Assembly (NCBI GenBank): GCA_022432975.1
Contig: CM039502.1
Span: 4,578,375-4,642,374 of the forward strand
Length of the DNA: 64,000 bases
Reading direction: 5' to 3'
Origin: Begonia masoniana
Lineage: Eukaryota; Streptophyta; Magnoliopsida; Cucurbitales; Begoniaceae
Made by a program: the position numbers and the translations under genes. The notes under the pieces are model-generated. The model had not been told where the DNA came from, ran no database searches, and worked only from the letters and a program-made list of their open reading frames with translations. Shown piece by piece: positions 38,205-49,879 of the stretch. Numbering within the stretch: the first letter of the stretch is position 1; every line of letters starts with the position of its first letter.

Positions 38205-39247
38205 TCATCTGCCGATCATCTCCTTGTACTGATTCAACGATTCCTGCCTCTGCATCCTCATTTCTTCATTGAACTTCTTTATGAACGCCTCCACTCGCCT
38301 ATTCAACTCGTCGTGGCTCAGCGACGCTTCCCTCCTCATTTTCACCGTTCCCGGAGACACATTCACCGGCGACATTTGTTGATTTGTTCTGTCTTTGAAC
38401 GTCTCTGATTTCTTCACCGGTGATGGTTCCGGTATCTCTAGGTTGATCTTCTGTCGCCCATGATTTTCCCACGTTTCGCACTTCTTCATGTGCCTGCTCA
38501 ACGGCATAGCCCGCCCGTCTGTTATTGCTTTCCACGTATTCTCCAGAGTTTCGTGCTTCTTGGGTTTCGAAACCTTCAAAGATTTTCCGCCTAAATTTAA
38601 ATGGACGAAAATCCGAATTAGACGCTATTTTCGAACTCCTGTATATTTTCCAGCAGAAGTAATTACTAAAAGGAAAGGATAGAATAGAGGAATTACTGTA
38701 CCTTCAGGACTAGATTTGGCCGGTTTCCGGTGACTGAATCTCGCAGAAACGGGAGGTTTCTCTTCAGGTAAGTAGAACTCCCATGAATCCACCCTACTCG
38801 GCGGCGTCAACGAGGGGGGTTCGGTCAAAAGGTCGTTCTTTTCTGTTTAACTTCTGTGATTGTTTCTATAGGCTTCACCTCGATTACTTCTTCTCCCTGC
38901 TCAGAAACTCCCGGCAACTCTGCTATTCGAAACTCAGTAGATATCTCCCTCGGAATCTTCACTGCATAACCCAGATCCGAAGAAATCCTCTCCGTCGAAG
39001 ATTTATCGACGCGGTCCTCAATCTCTTTTTGGTGGAATCGGGAGGACGCAGCAATGGAAATGATGATTCCATTAATGATAACATAGAGGTATGGAGGTCT
39101 CAGCCAAGAGACAAAAATGCTCCAAATCAGAGGAACTTGAGTTAGCGAAAACTCCATAACTAAAGGAACTGAGAGTTTAAGAGCGAGAGCCACAAAAACA
39201 ACTCCGATCGAAACGACTTGCACCTTCGTAGACGACGGCCAAGACAT
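38205..39247 (-). pseudogene. DUF4408 plus DUF761 protein, two exons, apparent 1-nt deletion
   Basis: Exon 1 is 39247-38702 and exon 2 is 38590-38205, with a GT-AG intron. The N-terminus has two hydrophobic segments (VQVVSIGVVFVALALKL and PPYLYVIINGIIISI), the DUF4408 membrane region. The C-terminus (RREASLSHDELNRRVEAFIK through MRMQRQES) is the DUF761 motif found in cotton-fibre-type plant proteins of unknown role. Within exon 1 the frame breaks at a homopolymer (TTTT on +, 38839-38842). The upstream frame then meets a stop at 38825-38827, while the conserved continuation (TEPPSLTPPSR, DSWEFYLPEEKP) is in another frame. One missing base in the run explains this, so it could be a sequencing or assembly error rather than a dead gene. 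The expected product is ~310 residues. Confidence 0.85.
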
Positions 39248-42200
39248 ATTTCCGGCGAAAGAGGACAGAAATTGATAGGCAAAGCAACTTCAACGGTGAG
39301 ATCGCCGACGGGATTAAAGAAAAGACTGAGAGTGTCTTTCGAGATTGAAAATGGGGGAAATGAAGGCTAATCTTGCCGCGGTACTTCAGCTCTAAATATA
39401 TAGAAAAGAAAGCGTACAGACGCTATTGATGATGAAATCACCACCGTTGGATTTTATTAATATTAAATAGACGGTAGATGATGTATGAACGTGGAGCAAT
39501 CGTGGGAAAAGCTTGCTCTGCGGGGTCCATCTTGTAAAGATAAAATAGAAAGGCATTTCTACAATTAAATATAAATTTGTGGCATTTTTAGAAAGAAAAA
39601 AAATAGGGAGAGGAGGGACGGGCAGGAAAGCTTTTCAATTTTTAAAAGAATGTTCTCTCCAACGGTCAAATAAATGACCGTTACTGCCCGGGGGCAGCAG
39701 TGAGTGGGGGAGGCTCGGCGGGGCATGTGCGGGAGAGCGTCAAATGGGGCAAGTGAAGCCTGAGGCTGACCGACCAAAGTGCGGGGACCTGGACCCCCCT
39801 CCTAAAGTAGACGGCTCTTTACTTTTTTATTTTCATAAAGCTCTCTTTTTTATTTTGGTAATAAAAATTGGTTTTAATTTAAAGTCGTTTTGCTTTGCGT
39901 TAACACACTCATGTGTACAAGTAGCTCCATAACAAGGTCCCGTCGTTATGATGACGTACATTATTAAATCATGATCTTCTTTTTATTCGTCAAGTTGGAA
40001 TAACAATTCAGTAAATGTATATCCAAAAATAATAATGTGCCTGAATCTGAACAACATTAAATTTGGTAAAATGAAATGATTTCACATTACACTTTGAGTT
40101 TCTAGTAATTAATCTTAGATGAAACAAATATTTGCGATTCTTCTTAAAAAAATAGAAAAAAAAAATACGATAGATTTAGATAATTTATTATATACGGTCT
40201 ATTCAATGTAAGATGCACAAGCTTATAATACGTGAATATGAATATCATGATCTATCTCGTAATCAATCATATTGTTGTTATTGAAAATCAAGCGTAAAAC
40301 GAGAAAAAAATAGTACACGAAAAACAAAATACTGAGATTTACGTAAAAAATCCTTTTGAGAAAAAATCACTGGAGATGAGAAATTCACTATTGAAACTCG
40401 AAGTATAATGTGTCACTGAGTTTTGAGACTCGAGTATCAATATATAGGAAAACTATAAAACTCTAATATTGAAATACAAACTCCACTCAACCCAACTAAA
40501 ATTCGGATCACATAGAACTCTACAATTATTGCTACTTTCTTCTCGTTCCTTCTTCTATAACTTCAGCTACATGAAATAATACTTTAAACAACGTAACAAT
40601 AAAAAGAATCATTTCATCTTTTAATGATTTTAAAATATTACATCACACGATCATTGAGTGGATTATTTGTCATGCACAAACCTTATAAAATTAACTGAAA
40701 TATCCATAATTTTTTAACACTAAGTATCTTAATTAAAACTAAATGAAATCAATATTAGATTTGGGATCCCACACACGGTAAATTAATGGGTGACAATTGT
40801 TCATATACTAAGCTTGTTATATAACAATATTGTCATGGCAATTAAAATAAAATAATTAAATTATAATTTATAGAACAATTGATCGTCACAATCAAGAATT
40901 TCAACAACAATTATCATCCAGGTGGCACTTTTTAGTTGGTCAACGCTCGTGAAGTCAAATATTTAATAATTTTACCTTTCTCGTTACCAATGCATGAACA
41001 TACACGTATTTTTGTTTGCATTAATAATAACTCTAGTCTTGTCTCCCAGTTCACCTATATTTTTGTTTGTTGTCGCCCATACAAATGCATCTTCGTGAAT
41101 TCAATATGACTTCCAACTTCTTCTACAATTTATGCTTAAAATTAAAGTAAGTTAGGCTTTCATGTAATGCAACCATGCAATGTTTTACGATAAATAAATG
41201 TTAAACGTATCGTGACATTCTGCACTGCAAAGGTTGCGATTGTCTAAAATCAAGGATTATTAACGTCTAACTTATACTACGGAAGTTGATACCACTTGGG
41301 AGATGATAAGGTCAGTGACTTATCGGTAGAATTGTTTTTCCAGTCCACTACAACAAATTTTGAGATAAAACTAAGAAACAAAACTGTATCAGCGTTCACT
41401 CAAAATGAACAATGTTGTACTGAGATTCCATATATATATTTTTAATTATATAGATGTACAATTATATTTTGTTATGTCGTATTCAGTAATTATTAGAATA
41501 ACTATACAATATTACATGTAACTAAAATAATAAGTTCTTACTTCAACACATAAACAACATATTACTACATACAATTAGAGAATATATGTAGCATTAGCAT
41601 CGATGTTATGATCCAACAATTACTGACAACAACCAACCTTATCAAACTTGGTAAATTGAGTCATGTTCAACTATGTATTTGGTTTGTAGAAATTAATAAT
41701 TTGACAGAAGAGGAGAAATGGTAGAGATGGGGGGGTTGGATAGAGTTGTGAATGGGGAGTCTAATATGAAAGCATGGGAATTTGACCCCACAAAAAGATA
41801 AAATAGTTAATGAAGTGGTCGGTTAGTTCTATCCCTTTTAAAGTTTCACCGTTCAACCCAACCAAAAGACAACAAGTAATGTCAATAACATCCGGAGTAG
41901 CTCGTTAAAACTCTTCTTTATAATAGCTAAATAAAAAGTTTGAAAGAACGAAAAAGAGTGCATGATCTGACCAAGTATATAATTTTTTGAACGTTCATTT
42001 TTCTTATCTCTGCGCATCAAACGTCGCATGACACCCACGAGACATTGAGAAAGCTTATCGAGTCTGAGAGTAGGAGTAGACACGTAAATAACCAATGCAC
42101 TGTTAAAATTTAATGGCACGAAGTTGTTAGACTCAACTAATGCACCCACGCCAATCGCCATACGTATTTAATTTACACGGAAACTCTTTAAAACAATGTA

Positions 42201-42280
42201 CATCGTCATTTATTCTTCCACCTTGAAAATCAGAAAAAGTTATTCCACAGACGTTTTGTTTTTTCCTCGATCCAAACAGC
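39248..42280. other. Intergenic, AT-rich
   Basis: No supported gene. An open frame 41853-42161 on minus (102 codons) has no domain I recognise, and another at 39565-39777 is a GC-rich accident. The left edge includes the promoter of the DUF4408/DUF761 gene. Confidence 0.35.
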
Positions 42281-42282
42281 AC

Positions 42283-42650
42283 TCTTCACGAGAAACACCA
42301 GAATACAAACGAAACCTAACGACCCATGTTTTGGGCGGTGGTGATGGTCTAAAGTCAAGAAATCGGCCGGATCTGATTCGCTGTTCGGAGAGGAGAAAGT
42401 TCAAAAGAAGATAAAACGGTTAAATAAAGAGAGTCAAAGCGCGAAGCCCAACGCCGGAATTGATCGCCGTCCAAGTTTGAGATAGCAGCCAAATGTCATT
42501 TGCTTTCAAAGAATGTATTTGCATTGTTTTTTATGAGCAAGTGTTGAAATAAGTCACGTAAATAAGCAAGTGTAGGATGGGTAGGGTAGACGGTACAAAT
42601 GGAATCGATTTTTAATTTTTTGGGAAAATGTGAAGAGTTAGTTGACCTAA
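42283..42650. repeat. Diverged copy of the array-flanking segment (unit R1)
   Basis: Words 'cttcacgagaaacacca', 'acccatg.ttgggcgg', 'attgatcgccgtccaa' and 'cagccaaatgtcatt' recur in the same order at 48126-48420, next to array copy D. This suggests that an ancestral duplication unit reached this far left. No ORF is shared between the two. Confidence 0.7.
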
Positions 42651-44130
42651 TTTGTTCTTCTTCTCTTTGTTTTTTAATTCAAAACTTGCGTTCGTAAGGA
42701 TCATAATTGAACAAATAAAGCAATAAACTACGATTTTAGCGTAAACTTACAAACATAAAACTTGGAAGTCAAAGCTGAGCAAATATGAAAGATCAAAAAG
42801 TCAAAAAATAACAACATACTAAAAACGTTGTGACATTCTTGGAATTATGCTAGGACATCCTCGTCTTGAAATTTAGAAAGTTGGCATTGTTCGGGTTTAT
42901 ACAACGACATTACATGACATTATTGTTTAGGCGTCTCCCTATGCATGTCATAGCATTGTTTGTAATGCCTCAACATTAGCCCCATCATATCGCGCGGTGT
43001 TTTCACAATTTTGAAGATTCTGTTTTTCATTGTAAACTAATTTATAAATACGTCTTTGTCTATATAAATACATATTTCAAAAGAATGCAGGGCACGAAGG
43101 AACACGAGAACAAGTCTGAAAGTCATTTCTAACACCGTCGACGTATCAGGAGAACAGAGTGTCGCAAACACAACTGGATATCAATTAATTTGTTTTCTTA
43201 TTTCTCCTCTTTTTTTATTCTCTTTATTTTCTGTTGTGATCATGAGCATGCTCATTTTGAATTTTATTTCAATTAATTTTTTTTTTATTATTATGAACTA
43301 ATTCTTTTGTCTAAGCTTCGATGGAACTATTACTGTAAATTTAATTGAAATTTTCTCTTTTTAATACTGTTGTTCTAATATCATATTTGTTTTATCTTGA
43401 TTGCTTTAATTTTGATTGATTGATCACCAATGAAAATATGTTAGAATTCTATTTAATTTCGTAAAATAATTTATAGTTTGGAATTGGATAAAAAGAACAC
43501 ACCCAATCTTATTAATTGTTTAACAATTTGATTACCACATAAAATATGAATTTATATACATAAATTCAGTGTGCGATCGTTGTAAAAAAAAAAAAAAAAA
43601 AGCAGTGTTCTTGATGAACGTGGTAGTGGAGGTTGCATTGCTAATAGTCAATACATAATGAATAGTTAGTTACACGTTAAAATGGTGCATAGTTGCATGG
43701 AGCCGTCTAGGCTTTGGGCTCGGTCCAACTCAATATTTCAAGTCCAATCTGACCCATTTTTGGTCACTTAATCAGAACAAAGGATCTCAATATAATAAAT
43801 AACTCGAAATCTACAATTCTACCATAACTCATACTAGCAGTGTGCTAGTGAAAGATCTTGGGTGATAAAACCTTAGTGAGCGGATATTCAATTATAAAGT
43901 TGTACTATTATGTTCAATAGAAAAATGACCACTATTAACTCATTGTGCAACAATTAAGAACTTGATGTCTAATATGTTTCGATTTACTCGAACAAATCAT
44001 TCTGAGAAAGTTTTCAATTTCTGAGGAGATCACAAGATAACGAGGACAAGAATTCGGAACAATCCTCGCTGATTTTTTTCAAGTCCAGAAGACCAAATAT
44101 ACAAATCTACGAACGTAATCACTGGTCGTG
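42651..44130. other. Intergenic, AT-rich
   Basis: No gene. An A-run of 18 is at ~43585. Confidence 0.35.
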
Positions 44131-44255
44131 GAACTGATCAACCATCTTTTTTTACGACGAATAAAAAGGAAAAAACAATTACGCAGAGGGTGGACTGACG
44201 AAGCTCAATTCTTTTCGAAACGTCTGTACAAAAGAGACACTTTCTCTCTCTATCT

Positions 44256-44438
44256 CTAAACCCAAATTTGATTATGCCGGGAAGAGAGCTCATCGTCGGA
44301 AGGCCGGACCCGGCTAGGTATGGAGAACACAAAGGCCACTGAGTGAGCCAGCCCAACCACTATCGCTAACTTAACCTGGCCACGCTTGGGAATCAGACGG
44401 CCATTAACTTTGGGAGTCAAATCTGCACCGTTGATCAT
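44256..44438 (-). CDS. Small-protein array copy A, N-terminally shortened (60 aa)
   Basis: Encodes MINGADLTPKVNGRLIPKRG... and a hydrophobic VKLAIVVGLAHSVAFVF stretch, ending NQIWV. Relative to the other copies about 70 bases are missing across the usual MAGVRS start, so translation would have to begin at the Met equivalent to residue 8, or at an upstream in-frame Met at 44588. It is the most diverged copy. Function unknown: a small basic protein with one short hydrophobic segment. Its TATA-like word (TTGTATAATCC on minus, ~44512-44522) is weaker than in the other copies. Confidence 0.6.
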   Translation of the reverse strand: MINGADLTPKVNGRLIPKRGQVKLAIVVGLAHSVAFVFSIPSRVRPSDDELSSRHNQIWV

Positions 44439-44511
44439 ATTCAGACCCAAGTAGATGAAATGGGAAGAGAAGCTGTGCAGATTTGGTGATTGGAGGCTCC
44501 TTTTCACCTCT

Positions 44512-44707
44512 TGGATTATACAAGGACGAAGCTGAATTTGTCGTTCTTTAACTACCCTTCTTCGTACTGATTTCAATAAATTCATCAACTTTTAAGATCT
44601 GGTCTTTTTGTCATTTCGAATGCTTTTGGTAAAGTTAAGAACTACGTCAAGACGAGTGACGTAAGAAAGCATTTCATTTGACACGTTATGGTGAATTTAG
44701 TCACGTG
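44512..44707 (-). promoter_or_regulatory. Promoter of array copy A
   Basis: TGACGT-type site at 44657-44662 and G-box CACGTG at 44702-44707, in the same order and spacing as in the other copies. TATA-like TTGTATAAT is near 44515. Confidence 0.5.
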
Positions 44708-45126
44708 GATAAATATTCCAAGAATATGCTGTCTCTGGTTGGGCTAAATGTTCTACTACTCGTCACTCTAGTCACATTTCTTGAAAAACACAGCAAAAAT
44801 CAATAGTTTTTCAATCTTCTACATAAGCAGAGCATTGTTCTCTAGCTAATCTTAATATTAATTACTCACATTGTTCAATTTGTACTTCAACTTGAGGGGA
44901 GTTACCGGAGGAAAATGGAGAAGATCCCACATCGTTAGAGCGAGGTTCGAAAATTGAAACGCCAATGAAATAAATTATTTTCCTAATTGGAGTTGATAAT
45001 CATAATTTGAAAACATTTTGAAACTGCGCAGAGAGTGGACTGGAAAAACTCATTTTCAAAACGTCTGTACAAAGATGACAACCTCCGTAACTTACAAAAA
45101 AAGATCCAATTTCACATTCTCTGGAC

Positions 45127-45324
45127 CTAAATTTGAGTTCTCCTGGAAGTGAGCTCGTCGTCGGAAAGGCGGCTCCGGGTAGGCGGTGAGAAAACAGAGG
45201 CCACTGAGTGAGCCAACCCAACTACTATCGCTAACTTCACCTGGCCCCGCTTCGGAATCAGACGCCCATAAACCTTAGGACTCAAATCTCCACCGTTGAT
45301 CATATCACTTCTTACACCTGCCAT
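45127..45324 (-). CDS. Small-protein array copy B (65 aa)
   Basis: MAGVRSDMINGGDLSPKVYG, then RLIPKRGQ, then the hydrophobic VKLAIVVGLAHSVASVF segment and a polar Arg/Ser/Asp-rich tail. It ends at TAG two codons before the end seen in copies D and E. No named family is recognised. The strong conservation of residues 1-45 among copies, with conserved promoter elements, supports a real small gene. The hydrophobic stretch may be a membrane anchor. Probably expressed on its own promoter. Confidence 0.75.
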   Translation of the reverse strand: MAGVRSDMINGGDLSPKVYGRLIPKRGQVKLAIVVGLAHSVASVFSPPTRSRLSDDELTSRRTQI

Positions 45325-45442
45325 CTTGAATCTTGGTCTTCTTCTTCTTCGTCGAAATCAACAAAATTTTTCAGACCCAAGTAGTTGAAATGGTAAGAGA
45401 AGCTGAGCAGGTTTGGTGATGGAGGCTTTTTCGGCCTCTTGG

Positions 45443-45635
45443 ATTATATAGAGACGAAGCCTGAATTTGTTGCCCTGAACTGCCCCTTCCTTTGAGTGAT
45501 GATGATCAACAAATTTGGCAACTTTGAAGGTTGTGTATTATTGGCATTTCCTACCTTGATAAAGCTGAGGAGAGCCAAGATGAGTGACGTCGGAAAGCAT
45601 GAAACTTGTACCGTTCTTGTGAATTTGATCACGTG
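45443..45635 (-). promoter_or_regulatory. Promoter of array copy B
   Basis: TATA box (CTATATAA on minus, 45443-45450) ~120 bases upstream of the ATG. TGACGT is at 45585-45590 and G-box CACGTG at 45630-45635. The G-box in ATCCACGTGATC context resembles ABA-responsive elements. Confidence 0.65.
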
Positions 45636-46054
45636 GATAAATATTCCAAGAATATGCTGTCTCTGGTTGGGCTAAATGTTCTACTACTCGTCACTCTAGT
45701 CACATTTCTTGAAAAACACAGCAAAAATCAATAGTTTTTCAATCTTCTACATAAGCAGAGCATTGTTCTCTAGCTAATCTTAATATTAATTACTCACATT
45801 GTTCAATTTGTACTTCAACTTGAGGGGAGTTACCGGAGGAAAATGAGAAGATCCCACAATCGTTTATAGCGAGTTCGAAAATTGAAACGCCAATGAAATA
45901 AATTATTTTCCTAATTGGAGTTGATAATCATAATTTGAAAACATTTTGAAACTGCGCAGAGAGTGGACTGGAAAAACTCATTTTCAAAACGTCTGTACAA
46001 AGATGACAACCTCCGTAACTTACAAAAAAAGATCCAATTTCACATTCTCTGGAC

Positions 46055-46252
46055 CTAAATTTGAGTTCTCCTGGAAGTGAGCTCATCGTCGGAAAGGCGG
46101 CTCCGGGTAGGCGGTGAGAAAACAGAGGCCACTGAGTGAGCCAACCCAACTACTATCGCTAACTTCACCTGGCCCCGCTTCGGAATCAGACGCCCATAAA
46201 CCTTAGGACTCAAATCTCCACCGTTGATCATATCACTTCTTACACCTGCCAT
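46055..46252 (-). CDS. Small-protein array copy C (65 aa)
   Basis: The protein is identical or nearly so to copy B, including the early TAG. It comes from the second 928-bp unit. Unlike B, its far upstream region (46566-47160) resembles that of copy E, so C keeps the older promoter context and B's context is the duplication junction. Confidence 0.75.
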   Translation of the reverse strand: MAGVRSDMINGGDLSPKVYGRLIPKRGQVKLAIVVGLAHSVASVFSPPTRSRLSDDELTSRRTQI

Positions 46253-46371
46253 CTTGAATCTTGGTCTTCTTCTTCTTCGTCGAAATCAACAAAATTTTTC
46301 AGACCCAAGTAGTTGAAATGGTAAGAGAAGCTGAGCAGGTTTGGTGATGGAGGCTTTTTCGGCCTCTTGGA

Positions 46372-46565
46372 TTATATAGAGACGAAGCCTGAATTTGTTG
46401 CCCCTAAACTGCCCTTCCTTTGAGCGATGATGATCAACAAATTTGGCAACTTTGAAGGTTGGGTATTATTGTCATTTCCTACCTTGATAAAGCTGAGGAT
46501 GAGACCAAGATGAGTGACGTCGGAAAGCATGAAACTTGACACGTTATTGTGAATTTGATCACGTG
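46372..46565 (-). promoter_or_regulatory. Promoter of array copy C
   Basis: TATA box 46372-46379, TGACGT 46515-46520, G-box CACGTG 46560-46565, same layout as B. Confidence 0.65.
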
Positions 46566-47164
46566 GATAAAGATTCCTAGATTGTTGATAATGGGGGAAT
46601 GGGGTCTGCACATCACTCTTCCAATTATTGGTCTCTTTCGACTTCTTGTTTAAGTCTCATTCCCTTCCCCCTACTTGTAATTTTGGATGGAATTTATGTC
46701 ACACGCTAATTGAAGTCACAAAAAGGTTTCCTAAGCTTAAAGCTTATTGATTTAATGTGAATAAAATGTAATTTTAACTAGGACTCAAAACTCTAAGTGA
46801 TCTGATAAAATTGATTCTAAAACTTTTAAATTTACTGTCAATTTATATATGGACAAATTAATAAAACTTTGCAATATTTAAAAACAAATTCAAGTCATAT
46901 ATGATTTGGGAAGCTAACAACCAATTCAATGATAGTAGTACAAAGAATTCAAATGAATCATTATGACTTTCGATTTTCTCAAAATAAATTAATCCCTTCA
47001 CTCAGTGGAAAAGATTATTTGGACCCTCTTTAACATAGTTTAGAGAGAGATGCATCACATGATTATAATTCAAACATGTGATAAATCATGAGAAGAAGTA
47101 ACTTGAACGCACTAAGACTAACACTAAAAACTTTTCTTACAAAAGATTGATGGGTATTTTTCTT

Positions 47165-47680
47165 CTTTTATCGTCAACATTTTGAAGTGTCAACCCCTTG
47201 ATAAGTCGGTCGACCCTTGAAGGGTTGACCCCTTGTGAGCTGGTCGATCGGTTTAGTCGACCCCTATTTAAATAGCTGTGCACAGAGATTGACCCTTACC
47301 CTAAAGGGTTGACTCCTATAGAGCTCGAACGCCTCATAGTGAAAGGGATCCATCCAAGTATTCCCTTGTATTTGAAAGAGATATTCTTAAGCTTGGTTTT
47401 GTGATAAGACAATTTTTTAGATTGTGTGTCTATTTGAGACAGTGTCGCTCATAGTGAACGAGACTCATTCATGTATTCTCTTAGTATTCAATGCCTTATT
47501 TTGGTGAGTTGTTACTTATAAAAAACTTGAAGATACATGATTGCCAGCATATCAGTTTTTACATATAGCTACATGTTTTACATGTTTACCATTATCGCGT
47601 GGTATTTTATTCTTGCTTATATTATACGTTGAAGGATGAATTATCTTGATGTTTCATACGGTTTTAATATCAAAGCATCA
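47165..47680 (+). mobile_element. Degenerate LTR-like fragment with tRNA-Met-type PBS
   Basis: Rich in GTCGACCC/GGGTTGAC inverted words (47207-47232, 47291-47318) and a diverged internal duplication ('ctcatagtgaa.g' near 47335 and 47448). At its right 'aatatcaaagcatcatgag' (~47669) resembles the copia primer site 'ggtatcagagc'. No coding part is recognised. It lies upstream of copy C. Confidence 0.35.
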
Positions 47681-48125
47681 TGAGTCTATCTCGGTACATC
47701 TTCTACTGCATGAAGATATTTTGTTTCTACATTACGAAAATAGGTAATAGGGCGGTGATGACCCGCTCTTTGAGTTTCGAATCCCTAAACTTTATTAAGA
47801 TATATTTGTTAATTACGATCTTATGGGTTGTATCGTTGCTGACCATTGTGCACCAGCAACTTGAGTGATACTTCTCGATCTTCTGATCGAGTTATACTAC
47901 TCGATCTTCTGATCGACGCGACTTTTAGTCTTTTTAGCTCATGAGGTGTTGTGAATTTTTGAATCGTCGTCTTTCTCTAATAGTATGTTGGAGAGTTCTT
48001 GATTGACCGTCCTTTTTCAGTGAGTTGATTTTAAATAAAAATATACGATGGTGACCTATGTTGATGTAGGTATATATATACATCAATATTTTGAATATTG
48101 ATTCATTGGTTGCTAGTGTAGCATC

Positions 48126-48420
48126 CTTCACGAGAAACACCATAAGGACCCATGATTGGGCGGAGTTGATGGTTGAAAGTCAAGAGATCCGACGGATCTT
48201 GTTGGCCAAAAGAAGAGAAGATAAACCGGTTAGCGCGAAACCCAATGCCGTTATTGATCGCCGTCCAAAATTCAGGCAGCAGCCAAATGTCATTGCTTAA
48301 AAAGAATACATTTTCTTCTTTTATAAAATGTTTGGGTAAATTAACGCAAAAGAACCAAGTGTAGGAAGGTCAGTCAGTCAGAACGAATCCATTTTTAACA
48401 TATGGGAAATTGTTAACTTT
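48126..48420. repeat. Array-flanking segment, copy next to D (unit R2)
   Basis: Partner of 42283-42650, in the same order of words. It lies ~300 bp beyond the stop codon of copy D. Confidence 0.7.
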
Positions 48421-48622
48421 CTACATCAACACACACACGACTTAAAAGTCAAGCTGCATAGAGGAAAGAAGCTCATGAATTCACTTGGGCACTAAAATAA
48501 TGAAAACAATTACGCAGAGATTGGAATGAACAAAAAAAAACTCAAATCTTTTCAAACCGTCTGTCCAAAGAAGACACCTCCGTAAGTTACAAAAAAGACC
48601 CACTCTCTCTCTCTCTCTCTCT

Positions 48623-48826
48623 CTAAACCCAAGTTTGAGTTCTCCGGGAACAGAAATCGTTGTCGGAACGCCGGCTCCGGGTAGGCGGTGAGAAAACAGA
48701 GGCCACTGAGTGAGCCAACCCAACTACTATCGCTAACTTCACCTGGCCCCGCTTCGGAATCAGACGCCCATAAACCTTAGGAATCGAATCTCCACCGTTG
48801 ATCATATCACTTCTTACACCTGCCAT
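48623..48826 (-). CDS. Small-protein array copy D (67 aa)
   Basis: MAGVRSDMINGGDSIPKVYG, then RLIPKRGQ and the same hydrophobic segment, ending TQTWV. The two extra C-terminal residues relative to B and C match copies A and E, so this end is probably ancestral. A CT microsatellite (gene strand: GA) lies just downstream of the stop. Function unknown. Confidence 0.78.
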   Translation of the reverse strand: MAGVRSDMINGGDSIPKVYGRLIPKRGQVKLAIVVGLAHSVASVFSPPTRSRRSDNDFCSRRTQTWV

Positions 48827-48941
48827 CTTGAATCTTGGTCTTCTTCTTTGTCGAAATCAACAAAATTTTCAGACCCAAGTAGTTGAAATGGTAAGAGAAG
48901 CTGAGCAGATTTGGCGATGGAGGCTTTTTTGGCCTCTTGGA

Positions 48942-49132
48942 TTATATAGAGATGGAGCCTGAATTTGTTGTTCCTAAACTACCCCTTCTTTTCACTTGAT
49001 CAATAAACTTAGCAACTTTAAAGATTTGGGTATTATAATCATTTCATACTTTATTAAAGCTAAGCACGACAACAAGATGAATGACGTAAGAAAGCACCAA
49101 TTTTCACACGTCATTGGAAATTAAGTCACGTG
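48942..49132 (-). promoter_or_regulatory. Promoter of array copy D
   Basis: TATA box 48942-48949, TGACGT 49082-49087, G-box CACGTG 49127-49132. Confidence 0.65.
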
Positions 49133-49874
49133 GATAAACATTCCACTTCTGGTTCAGAATGGGGAATGGGGTCTGCATGTCACTGTTCCAAGGTCCAACC
49201 TTTTGTCTGATTAGAATTATTGGTCTCTCTCAACCTCCTCTTTCATCTTCAGGTCTTAATCCTTCACCATAATTACATAGAATTTATATCACAAACTCGC
49301 CAAAAAGGTTTTGCTAGGCTTAGAAAACATTGATTCAACGTGGAAAAATCATATTTTTAGTTGCCCTGAGAAATATAATCAGTTACCGAAATCCATTTTA
49401 GACCGTTTGAACTTAAATTCAGTTGTAATAATTAAAATAAATTCAAGTTATACATAATTTGGAAAGCTAAGTAACTACTCCAGTCTACAACCAACTCAAT
49501 GACGGTAGTACAAAGAATTCATATGACACGTTATTGAGAAGCCATGACTTTGGCTTTTGCGAGTAGAATTAAAAGAAAATTAAGCCACCCACTCATTCGA
49601 AAAGATTCTTTGGACCCACTTTCCTTTTCAACAATTATAGTTTTTTGGAGAGAGAGAGAGAAATGCAATGAATCTTAAAATTCAAACATGTGAGAAATAA
49701 AAAAGAGAAAATAATTTGAAAAAGTCATAGTAGGATTTAAAAGCAATCACCTCGACAGTGGTATAAAAGGTTTGATACTTTTATTGTGAGCATTGGTTTC
49801 TCAAGAAGCCAATATGATGATTGCTTCTATTTTTCTTCTATTGATGACAACCCGGTCTATATTCTGCTGTATGT

Positions 49875-49879
49875 CGATG
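49875..49879. repeat. Target-site duplication of the solo LTR, left (CGATG)
   Basis: CGATG here and at 51759-51763. The duplicated bases come from the codons of the YVDD motif. Confidence 0.85.

Larger units (their letters stand above)
44701..46556. repeat. Two near-identical 928-bp tandem units carrying copies B and C
   Basis: Unit 1 is 44701-45628 and unit 2 is 45629-46556. Landmarks such as 'tcacgtggataaatattcca', the gene start and the stop codon are all offset by exactly 928. Only scattered differences and small indels are seen, so this duplication is recent. Confidence 0.92.

Noticed and set aside
45000..48723. A second open frame starting G-W-L-T-Q-W-P overlapping array copies B, C and D on the same strand
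   Set aside because: It relies on a TTG start and is a shifted reading of the small-protein gene. Its C-terminal part is not conserved in D.
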